20,266 bases of DNA, from the NCBI GenBank assembly GCA_900752445.1, contig CAADVN010000001.1, forward strand, positions 1-20,266, given 5' to 3'. Of this stretch, positions 1 to 6,306 are shown in pieces. The DNA is from an uncultured Oscillospiraceae bacterium (GTDB lineage: Bacteria > Bacillota > Clostridia > Oscillospirales > Oscillospiraceae). Under the pieces are notes generated by a model. It was not told the DNA's origin. It worked only from the letters and a program-made list of their open reading frames with translations, and did not search any database. Within the stretch, counting starts at the first letter, position 1; each line of letters starts with the position of its first letter. The translations under genes were made by a program, and so were the position numbers.

Positions 1-102
1 CTTTTTCCGCGCGCGGGCCCCCCTCTTTTTTTGCCCCCGCCCCGGCCAGTTTTTTCTGGCAGGGGAGCTGTTCCTTCCATATTTACTTTCCGAGCCAGGA
101 GC
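1..102. other. Left edge, no gene seen; low-complexity sequence
   Basis: No convincing gene lies here. The first ~40 bases are runs of C, G and T that look unlike the rest of the window and may be an unreliable contig end. A hairpin with a 10-bp stem (one mismatch) and a six-T loop sits at 40-65, downstream of the precursor gene, but no U-tract follows it on the minus strand, so it is not a standard Rho-independent terminator. The open frame running rightward from here is antisense to the precursor gene and has no ribosome binding site. Confidence 0.5.
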
Positions 103-456
103 TTACCAGTCCTTGTGGTTCTCGTCGCAGAGTATCCTGCCGTCGCCCCAGTCCTCTTTGGTCGTGTCCTTGGTGGCGCTCCTGATGGCCTCTATGATGC
201 AGACACCGCCGACGAACAAAATGGATATTATCGCCTCTTCGGTGTTGCAGCCGCCGGAAACCGAGCCCAGCTCCTGATCTGAAAGCTCGCCCTCGCGGCC
301 CTCCTTCAGGAACTTCACGATCTCCTCCTCGGTGGCGTCGCAGCCCTCTGCCTTCAGGAATTCGCCCAGCTTCTTCTCCTTTGCCGCAGCCAGAAACTTT
401 GCCTTGAGCTCTTCGCTCTCCATGATCTCCTTGTACAGTGCTTCCAGAGTTTTCAT
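103..456 (-). CDS. Nif11-like leader (NHLP-type) ribosomal peptide precursor
   Basis: This encodes a 117-residue precursor of a secreted, possibly modified peptide. Residues 1-69 form a charged helical leader (starting MKTLEALYKEIMESEELKAK) that ends ELSDQELGSVSGG, the Gly-Gly type site cut by C39-peptidase transporters. The predicted core is 48 residues starting with Cys70. It has a hydrophobic stretch (about 75-91) with a second Gly-Gly at 83-84, and a polar acidic tail; its cysteines are 70, 86 and 110. The ATG at 456 is chosen because AAGGAGG lies seven bases before it; the open frame extends 19 codons upstream without a good site. The matching exporter lies upstream in the same orientation. 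The Nif11-like leader family is recognised from sequence. The nature of the mature product, including whether it is modified, is unknown, as no modification enzyme is in the window. Confidence 0.88.
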   Translation of the reverse strand: MKTLEALYKEIMESEELKAKFLAAAKEKKLGEFLKAEGCDATEEEIVKFLKEGREGELSDQELGSVSGGCNTEEAIISILFVGGVCIIEAIRSATKDTTKEDWGDGRILCDENHKDW

Positions 457-517
457 TTTTGCCTCCTTGATAATATAATTTATGTGAGTAAGTTTGCGCT
501 CTTCGTATCGCACCGGC

Positions 518-1006
518 TCAGCCTTCCATCATGAGCCTCAGCTGCTCCAGGGCCCGACGGTGTATCAGCTTCGCGCCGGAGTACGATATCCCCATGCGCT
601 CCGCTATGTCGCCAAGGCTCAGCCGCTCATAGTAGTGCAGGATCACGAGGTCCCGCTCCTTCTGCTTGAGGCCCTTCAGCGCCTTCGCCAGCCTCTCGAG
701 CGATTCCGTCTCTACAAGCTGCTCCTCAATGCCCGGGCCCTCGTCCTCCATCGCCTCGTCCAGCTCCTGGGACGGGCGCGTGAGCCGGTAGTGGTTTATG
801 ACCGTGTTCCGCGTTATCGTGAATATCCAGGTCGAAAGCGAGGCCCGCGCCGGGTCAAAGCTGTCAAGCTTGGAGTAGACCTTCAGGAACACGCTCGAGA
901 CCAGGTCCTCCGCCGTGTGCTTATCCTTTATCCGCCCGCCTATGTAGGCCGCAACACGGCCGCGGTATTCAAGATAAACCCTCTCCCTTTCCGGTTCAGT
1001 CATCAT
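518..1006 (-). CDS. ECF-type RNA polymerase sigma factor
   Basis: This is a 162-residue sigma-70 family protein of the small two-domain (region 2 plus region 4) type. Region 2 is visible at about 10-75 (YRGRVAAYIGGRIKDKHTAE, then STWIFTITRNTVINHYR). Region 4, with its helix-turn-helix, covers about 105-160 (KQKERDLVILHYYERLSLGD, IAERMGISYSGAKLIHRRA). An acidic linker joins them. The ATG at 1006 is preferred because GGAGG lies six bases upstream; the open frame reaches 1063 without a better site. Its start overlaps the end of the preceding 70-residue gene by 11 bp, suggesting translational coupling, and the peptide precursor begins 61 bp after its stop. Its likely role is to direct transcription of the peptide locus, including itself (inference). 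No recognisable anti-sigma factor is adjacent. Confidence 0.9.
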   Translation of the reverse strand: MMTEPERERVYLEYRGRVAAYIGGRIKDKHTAEDLVSSVFLKVYSKLDSFDPARASLSTWIFTITRNTVINHYRLTRPSQELDEAMEDEGPGIEEQLVETESLERLAKALKGLKQKERDLVILHYYERLSLGDIAERMGISYSGAKLIHRRALEQLRLMMEG

Positions 1007-1208
1007 GAGGGACCTCCGGAAAACAGGGCAGCCCGCGAACGTTCCCGGACTCTCCGGCCGCATTGACGAGGCCCAGATCGTCCTCGTCCAGCTGTGCCGG
1101 GCAGCGGTCCAGCGTCTCGCCTATGAGCCGCGCCAGCTCAGGCTCGTTCTCAAAGCGCTGGTATTCAAACAGCTCGCTCAGCCTGAGTTCGAACCCCTTC
1201 ACTGACAT
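996..1208 (-). CDS. Small protein of unknown function with a leader-like motif
   Basis: This is a 70-residue soluble protein that I cannot assign to a named family. It begins MSVKGFELRLSELFEYQRFE, and its middle reads QLDEDDLGLVNAAGE. That stretch aligns without gaps to the leader end of the nearby precursor (ELSDQELGSVSGG), with alanines in place of the glycines. The last 17 residues are proline- and acid-rich with one Cys. Translation is well supported: AAGGAGGTG stands just before the ATG at 1208. The gene overlaps the sigma factor start and follows a candidate sub-promoter. It could be a partner or antagonist of the sigma factor, or a leader mimic or decoy for the exporter or a modifying enzyme; these are guesses. 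No membrane segment is visible. Confidence 0.7.
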   Translation of the reverse strand: MSVKGFELRLSELFEYQRFENEPELARLIGETLDRCPAQLDEDDLGLVNAAGESGNVRGLPCFPEVPHDD

Positions 1209-1229
1209 CGCGCACCTCCTTTTCTCTGT

Positions 1230-1255
1230 CCCTCGCTTCTTTATACGGGCGAGGG
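1230..1255. repeat. Inverted repeat around the candidate -10 region
   Basis: A perfect 7-bp inverted repeat (CCCTCGC at 1230-1236, GCGAGGG at 1249-1255) is separated by 12 bases. The spacer contains the TATA-like element of the candidate promoter that reads toward the 70-residue gene. It could be an operator, a 5' RNA hairpin, or a weak barrier for transcripts leaving the upstream transporter gene. It lacks a T-run on either side, so a standard terminator is unlikely. Confidence 0.4.
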
Positions 1256-1268
1256 CGCAAACGGGACA
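1242..1268 (-). promoter_or_regulatory. Candidate ECF-type promoter before the small gene and sigma factor
   Basis: Read on the minus strand, TGTCCC (1268-1263) and CGTATA (1247-1242) are 15 bp apart. A start site near 1235 would leave about 27 bases before the ATG of the 70-residue gene, including its strong ribosome binding site. The elements do not match a sigma-A promoter but resemble the two-block form of ECF promoters. Autoregulation by the sigma factor encoded just downstream is inferred; no second copy was found before the other genes of the locus. Confidence 0.35.
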
Positions 1269-1271
1269 TTT

Positions 1272-3476
1272 TTATTTTACCGATGTTTCCGGCTCCCTGT
1301 CGAGCCTCTGCCTTTCGACCAGCTCCGCGAAGAAGCCGCCCGCGGCCAGAAGCTCGTCGTAGCTGCCGTCCTCCACGATCTTCCCGCCGTCGAGCACGAC
1401 TATCCTGTCGCACTGGCGTATGGTCGAGAGCCGGTGGGCTATGACTATCCTCGTGCACTTCAGGCTCGCCAGCGAGTCCGAGACCAGCTTTTGCGTGATG
1501 TTGTCGAGCGCGCTCGTCGCCTCGTCGAACATCAGGATCTTCGGCCTCGGCGCAATGGCCCTGGCAATCATGAGCCTCTGCCTCTGGCCGCCGGAGACCC
1601 CGCCGGAGCCCTCCGATATGAGCGTGTGCATGCCCATGGGCATTCGCCTGATATCCTCGGCTATGCCCGCCAGCTCCGCAGCCTCCCAGGCCGCGTCCAG
1701 GCCCAGCTGCGGCGCCGAGATCACGATATTCGAATATACATCGCCCTGGAACAGCTTGCCGTCCTGCATCACGACGCCTATCCTGTGCCTGAGCGATTTG
1801 AGGTCCATGGTCTCCAGGTCGCGGCCGTCGTAGTACACCGCGCCCTTCTGCGGAGTCTCAAAGCCCAGAAGCAGCCGCATGAGCGTGCTCTTGCCGCAGC
1901 CCGTCTTTCCCACTATTGCCACATACTGGCCGGGCTTTATCTTGAGGCTCAGGTTGTCCAGAACCCAGGGCATGCTCTCCGTGTACCTGAAGGACACGCT
2001 GCTGAGCTCCACGCCGCCTGAGAGCCGCGTGACCACCTGCTTACCCTCGGCTATCTCCGGCACCGCCTCGAGTATGGGCTTTATCATCTCCAGCACCGGC
2101 CTTATCTGGGCCATCGTCATGGCTATGGCGGCCAGGGAGCCGAAGGCGCCCGTCACCATGCCGTAGGCCGTATTGAAGGCATAGTAGTCCGCGAGGCTCA
2201 CGCCGTTCGTGACCGCCATGTTGTAGATGACGATGGTCCCGGCGAGGCCTATCGCCGTGCTAATGACCGGGCTCACCTTCAAAAACAGCGGCGGATTATA
2301 GCTCAGGCCCGCCGACTTCGCGCAGTAACCGCCCCAGTGGGCGAAGGCGCGTTTTTCAGCGCCCGAGAGCTTTATCTTCTGCACGCCGGAGATGAGCGCA
2401 TAGCTCACGCCGCTCTCCTTTACCGCCGCCTCCATCTGCTTTTTTGACACCCGCGCCTGCAGCGCCGTCGTCACGAGTGAGAGCAGCAGCGTCGCCAGCA
2501 CCACCGCCAGCGCCGGGACGACAAGCTCAGGCGAGTAGACGAAGATCTGCGATATATAGGCCAGGGAAAACAGCGAGGTCAGGCCCGTGGAAAGCACCGC
2601 AGACACCAAAAGCTCACAGATGAGGTTTATGTACTGCGTCCTCTGATAGAGCTCGCCGGAGCTGTAGCTCTTGAAAAACTCCGCCGGCAGCGAGAGCACC
2701 CGCATCATGCTCGCCGCCTGCACCGAGACCTCGAGCTTTGTCTTTATCCTGGCCATGAGCAGCGCCTTCACCGAGTTGAGCAGCGCCGTGCTTATGGCGA
2801 CGCAGACGAGGAATACCAGCATCGCCCCTGCCAGCTTCGGGCTGCCGCTCTCCACGATGTCGGAGAAGATGATATTGTTGAGCCTCGGCCCGAGCAGGCC
2901 CACCAGCGTCACGGCCAGCGTCGCCAGGCCTATCAGCACGAAGTCCGCCGCACGCAGGCACCCCGCCATGTACCGCATCAGGTCCGGTATGCCCATGCTC
3001 TCCAGAGGGAAGGGCTTGTAGAAGCTTATCGCCTCCTCGTCAAAGAGGGCCTCGCTGGACCTGCTTACCTTGACGTATTTCCCCCTCTTCCTGTCATAGA
3101 AGCTGTAGCCCGAAAGGCCGGAGGGTATGAGCGCGACGATGCTCCCGTCCTCCTTGCTTATGCCGAGCATGGCGCCCATGGCGTCCTTGTACCAGCCCTT
3201 CTCGAGCTTCACCGCCCGGCGCATGATGCCGTAGGGCCGCATAAGGTATTCCAGCTGCTCGTTTATATCCGTGATCTCCTCGGGCAGCTCGCGCATTTTT
3301 ATGTGGTAAAACCGAAGCACCTCGCCTATGGCGTCGCTCGCCGCGGCGCTGCTGTCCTTGAGCGCGTCTGCAAACCGCCTGCCGGCGACTGCCCCGGCTA
3401 TGTCCGCAAAGCTCTCTGCGAACACTTCGTCGTCACGGAGCTTCCTCTGCCTTATCTGTTCGTCAAACCAGCCCAT
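1272..3476 (-). CDS. NHLM-type peptide exporter, ABC permease/ATPase without peptidase
   Basis: This 734-residue protein is a half-transporter with fused membrane and ATPase domains, resembling the second ABC component of NHLM bacteriocin systems. The N-terminal ~150 residues are soluble and lack C39 peptidase residues. The membrane domain follows, from about 170 (AADFVLIGLATLAVTLVGLL) to 460. The ATPase domain has Walker A VAIVGKTGCGKST near 525, signature VSGGQRQRLMIARA and Walker B ILMFDEATSALD. It starts with ATG 12 bases after the C39 transporter stop, with a GAGGGGG site in between, so the two are co-translated. The pair probably works as a heterodimer or as paired exporters that cleave and export the Gly-Gly precursor across the cytoplasmic membrane (family knowledge). 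The exact division of work is unknown. Confidence 0.92.
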   Translation of the reverse strand: MGWFDEQIRQRKLRDDEVFAESFADIAGAVAGRRFADALKDSSAAASDAIGEVLRFYHIKMRELPEEITDINEQLEYLMRPYGIMRRAVKLEKGWYKDAMGAMLGISKEDGSIVALIPSGLSGYSFYDRKRGKYVKVSRSSEALFDEEAISFYKPFPLESMGIPDLMRYMAGCLRAADFVLIGLATLAVTLVGLLGPRLNNIIFSDIVESGSPKLAGAMLVFLVCVAISTALLNSVKALLMARIKTKLEVSVQAASMMRVLSLPAEFFKSYSSGELYQRTQYINLICELLVSAVLSTGLTSLFSLAYISQIFVYSPELVVPALAVVLATLLLSLVTTALQARVSKKQMEAAVKESGVSYALISGVQKIKLSGAEKRAFAHWGGYCAKSAGLSYNPPLFLKVSPVISTAIGLAGTIVIYNMAVTNGVSLADYYAFNTAYGMVTGAFGSLAAIAMTMAQIRPVLEMIKPILEAVPEIAEGKQVVTRLSGGVELSSVSFRYTESMPWVLDNLSLKIKPGQYVAIVGKTGCGKSTLMRLLLGFETPQKGAVYYDGRDLETMDLKSLRHRIGVVMQDGKLFQGDVYSNIVISAPQLGLDAAWEAAELAGIAEDIRRMPMGMHTLISEGSGGVSGGQRQRLMIARAIAPRPKILMFDEATSALDNITQKLVSDSLASLKCTRIVIAHRLSTIRQCDRIVVLDGGKIVEDGSYDELLAAGGFFAELVERQRLDREPETSVK

Positions 3477-3488
3477 GCCGACGCCCCC

Positions 3489-5675
3489 TCATTCGCTCGA
3501 TATCAGCCGCGCATAGACCCCGCCCAGGGCGTACAGCTCCTCGTGCGTGCCGCGTTCCACGACCCGCCCTCTCTCCAGGACTATGATCTCGTCGCAGTCC
3601 CGTATGGTAGAGAGCCGGTGGGCCACCACTATGCAGGTGATGCCCCTGTCCTTTATGGACTTCACGACCTCGTACTCCGTCTTGGCGTCCAGCGCGCTCG
3701 TCGCCTCGTCGAGGACTATGATCGTCGGGTCCTGGGCCAGGACCCGCGCTATCTCCATGCGCTGCCTCTGCCCGCCGGAGAAGTCCTTGCCGCCCTCGGC
3801 TATCCTGTAGTTGTAGCCTCCCTCGCGCTGCATGATGTCATCGTGCAAACTGGCGTCGCGCGCCGCCAGGATCACCTCGAAGTCCTCTATGGACCTGTCC
3901 CACATCCTGATGTTGTTGGCTATCGTGTCCTCGAACAGTATGATGTCCTGGTCCACGACCGCAAGCGAGCCCGTGAACACGCTGCGGTCTATCTCCCGTA
4001 TCGGTCTGCCGTCAAAGAGGATCTCGCCGCTCCAGGGCTGGTAAAGGCCCGAGATGAGCTTTGCCAGCGTGCTCTTGCCGCTGCCCGAGGCGCCCACGAA
4101 GGCCACACGGCTGCCGGGCTTCAGCTCCAGGTCGAAGTGCTCTATTAGCGGCGGGGCCAACCGGGAATAGCCAAAGCTCACGTCGCGCATGACAACGCTG
4201 CCCGAGAGCTTTCCGTACTCCGTTTCCTCGTCGAGCTCGGCCTCCGTGTCATACACCACGTCACGCGGATACTGCATGACGTCCTCTATACGCTCCATCT
4301 GCGTGCGCATCTCCTGTATCGACTGCCCCGCGGAGACCAGCGTCATCGCAGGCGAGCTGAAGCTGCTCAAAAGCCCCTGGAAAGCCAGGATCATGCCCGC
4401 GGTGAACTCGCCCCGGATGGTAAGCCACACGCCGGACATCAGCACGACGCTGCCCGTTATCGCCGAGACAAGCGAGGGCAGAGCGCCCAGATACTGGTTC
4501 AGCTTCTCATAACGCACCTTCTGCGTGTTCACGCTCGCCTGATAACCGGCCCAGCGCCTGAAAAAGCCGTTTTCCGCACCGCTCGATTTTATGGTCTCTA
4601 TCATCTCCATGGCCGCTACCGTCGCGCCAGCGAGCTTGCCCGAATCCCGAAGCTGGACCCGGGTTATATCGACTCGTTTTTTGGCTATCAGCCTCGAGAG
4701 CACGAGATTTACGATGATGGAGCCTATGCCTATCAGCGTCAGCGGTATGCTGTACCTGAACATGACGGCAAGATAGCACAGCATCACCAGGGCATTTATG
4801 GCAAGCGGTGCGAACACGTTCACCATAGTGCCCGCGATCGTAGCGTTTGCGCTCTGCCGCTGCTGAATGTCGCCCGCCATACGCTGGCTGAAGAACTCCA
4901 TGGGCAGCCTCAGCACCTGCCACATATAGCTGGTGCTGCCCACCACGGCCAGCTTGCCGTTTATGCGCATCGAGTATACCGCCTTTATCCACTCCGCCGT
5001 CAGTCTCAGCAGCGCCACCAGGGCCAGCGCCAGGGTGAAACCGCCCAGCCATTCCGCGTTGCGTCCCGATAACAGCCTGTCCAGGAATATATGGGAGAAG
5101 GCCGCATATATGATGCCCGTGGCAGAAACTATGAAGGTGGTAAGAAGCATCAGGAGCAGCGCCGCCTGTGCACCGCTCAGGCGCTTTTTTGCAAACTCCA
5201 GCACAGACTTCGGCTTTCCGCCCGGCTCGAAGCCCTCAGCCGGCTCGAACATCAGGCAGATGCCCGTAAACGAGCGGTCGAAGGCCTCCATCGACACCTG
5301 GCAGCTGCCACGGGCGGGGTCGTTCAGGTATGCCTTGCCGCCCTTGAAGCCGCAGAGCACGACAAAGTGGTTGAAGTTCCAGTGTATGATGCAGGGGAAA
5401 CGGCCCTTTTCCCTGAGCGTCTCCGGCTCATAGCGGTAGCCTTTGGCAGAAAGGCCGTAGCTGCGCGCTGCCTTCATCACGTTTTTGGCGTTCGAGCCGT
5501 CCCTGGACACGCCGCAATCGGCGCGCACCTGCTCCAGCGGCACCCACTTGCCATAATATGCCAGCACCATGGTCAGGCAGGCCGCGCCGCATTCAAGCGC
5601 CTCCATCTGCATTATCACCGGCACCCTGGCCCGTCCGGCCGTGACCGGTTTTTTTATCTGCGTCGTCCGTCCCAT
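3489..5675 (-). CDS. NHLM-type peptidase (C39) ABC exporter
   Basis: This 728-residue protein fuses an N-terminal C39 cysteine peptidase, a transmembrane domain and an ATPase. The peptidase (about 15-140) shows Gln23 and Cys29 in QMEALECGAACL, His103 in NFNHFVVL and Asp119 in LNDPARG. These are the expected catalytic residues for cutting after Gly-Gly leaders. Membrane segments run from about 165 to 440. The ATPase carries Walker A VAFVGASGSGKST, signature FSGGQRQRMEIARV and Walker B IIVLDEATSALD. The ATG at 5675 is chosen because GAGG lies six bases upstream; a GTG at 5693 in the same frame has no binding site and would overlap the previous gene. It is expected to remove the leader of the peptide encoded at 103-456 and export the core. 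Confidence 0.94.
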   Translation of the reverse strand: MGRTTQIKKPVTAGRARVPVIMQMEALECGAACLTMVLAYYGKWVPLEQVRADCGVSRDGSNAKNVMKAARSYGLSAKGYRYEPETLREKGRFPCIIHWNFNHFVVLCGFKGGKAYLNDPARGSCQVSMEAFDRSFTGICLMFEPAEGFEPGGKPKSVLEFAKKRLSGAQAALLLMLLTTFIVSATGIIYAAFSHIFLDRLLSGRNAEWLGGFTLALALVALLRLTAEWIKAVYSMRINGKLAVVGSTSYMWQVLRLPMEFFSQRMAGDIQQRQSANATIAGTMVNVFAPLAINALVMLCYLAVMFRYSIPLTLIGIGSIIVNLVLSRLIAKKRVDITRVQLRDSGKLAGATVAAMEMIETIKSSGAENGFFRRWAGYQASVNTQKVRYEKLNQYLGALPSLVSAITGSVVLMSGVWLTIRGEFTAGMILAFQGLLSSFSSPAMTLVSAGQSIQEMRTQMERIEDVMQYPRDVVYDTEAELDEETEYGKLSGSVVMRDVSFGYSRLAPPLIEHFDLELKPGSRVAFVGASGSGKSTLAKLISGLYQPWSGEILFDGRPIREIDRSVFTGSLAVVDQDIILFEDTIANNIRMWDRSIEDFEVILAARDASLHDDIMQREGGYNYRIAEGGKDFSGGQRQRMEIARVLAQDPTIIVLDEATSALDAKTEYEVVKSIKDRGITCIVVAHRLSTIRDCDEIIVLERGRVVERGTHEELYALGGVYARLISSE

Positions 5676-5683
5676 ACCAGACC

Positions 5684-6142
5684 TCAGCGCCACAAAAGCG
5701 AGATAGGCGAAAGGCTCTCGACCACTATCTCCGCCTCATATACACCATCTGCCAAAGTGCCCTCAAGCTCCGAGATATACACTCCCTGCCCGGGCAGGTA
5801 TGTCCCGACGGCCAGCTCCTCGTCAAGCTGCAGTTGTGCCGTTGAGACGCTGCTTATGAGCAGCTGCGTATCCCCGGCGCTGACCGTCATGCCTGCCTCG
5901 ACCTCGCTGCCGTAGCCCATGCCGTAAAAGCAGACGGCCCTGCCGTCTTCCACGACCACGACAGCCGGCACCGTATTCTCCAGCCTGCTGAACACGCTCC
6001 AGACCAGGGCGCCTATGAGCAGCACGACAACTGCCGCGAGCACGGCCCATACGCCGGGAGAGGAGACCTTTATATAGTCGTTCAGCTGCTCCGGCGACGA
6101 AACCCGTTCTATACTCTTTTGCCTGTACAGCTCCTTCTTCAA
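5684..6142 (-). CDS. Very short HlyD-like secretion accessory protein
   Basis: This is a 152-residue membrane protein and the first gene of the export operon. Residues 1-30 are cytoplasmic and polar (ERVSSPEQLNDYIKVSSPG). One membrane helix spans about 31-52 (VWAVLAAVVVLLIGALVWSV). About 100 beta-rich extracytoplasmic residues follow. The N-terminus resembles the NHLM HlyD-type component, but the long coiled-coil hairpin and second barrel half of full-length members are missing, so it is much shorter than typical adaptors. The start is TTG at 6142, with GGAGG seven bases upstream and no better in-frame alternative. The stop lies eight bases before the ATG of the C39 transporter. It probably assists export outside the membrane; whether it is complete or a reduced form is discussed in the findings. 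Confidence 0.78.
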   Translation of the reverse strand: MKKELYRQKSIERVSSPEQLNDYIKVSSPGVWAVLAAVVVLLIGALVWSVFSRLENTVPAVVVVEDGRAVCFYGMGYGSEVEAGMTVSAGDTQLLISSVSTAQLQLDEELAVGTYLPGQGVYISELEGTLADGVYEAEIVVESLSPISLLWR

Positions 6143-6181
6143 GTTTCAGCCTCCGTTCGGTAAAATCCAAAAACCCACCTT

Positions 6182-6210
6182 ATTATAACATCCCGTCCAA
6201 GTACATTCAA
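6182..6210 (-). promoter_or_regulatory. Sigma-A promoter of the peptide export operon
   Basis: On the minus strand, TTGAAT (6210-6205) and TATAAT (6187-6182) are separated by exactly 17 bp. This is a near-consensus housekeeping promoter, predicted to start transcription near 6175, about 33 bases before the TTG start of the HlyD-like gene. It faces away from the response-regulator promoter; the two -35 boxes are 37 bp apart. Confidence 0.82.
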
Positions 6211-6247
6211 GCACCACAAAAATATATGGCCCGGCCTCAAGAAGAAA

Positions 6248-6276
6248 TTGTGAAGGGCGGAAAAATCTGATATAAT
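6248..6276 (+). promoter_or_regulatory. Sigma-A promoter of the sugar-sensing operon
   Basis: TTGTGA (6248-6253) and TATAAT (6271-6276) are spaced by 17 bp. Predicted transcription begins near 6283, leaving only 15-24 bases before the start codon of the response regulator. No clear operator is seen between it and the divergent export promoter. Confidence 0.8.
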
Positions 6277-6306
6277 GCCGGAAAGGCGGAAAGGAAGGTG
6301 TCGGAT

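Noticed and set aside
40..65. Hairpin downstream of the precursor as its terminator
   Set aside because: The stem is good but the T-run is in the loop and on the wrong strand, so it does not end minus-strand transcripts in the usual way, and the edge sequence is doubtful.
31..282. An 83-residue plus-strand frame at the left edge
   Set aside because: It is antisense to the peptide precursor and begins in low-complexity edge sequence without a ribosome binding site.
457..517. A separate promoter directly before the peptide precursor
   Set aside because: TATATT-like sequences are present but no -35 box at a suitable distance and no copy of the TGTCCC/CGTATA blocks could be found; read-through from the sigma gene is enough to explain expression.
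3303..4148. A 281-residue plus-strand frame inside the exporter genes
   Set aside because: It is antisense to two ABC transporter genes whose motifs are intact, and has no ribosome binding site or recognisable domain. The plus-strand frame at 5091-5915 is the same case.
6156..6166. TTCGGTAAAAT shared with 10330-10340 upstream of mglB as a common operator
   Set aside because: It is only 11 bases in AT-rich gaps, lies at different places relative to the promoters, and has no symmetry or repeat; it is likely chance.
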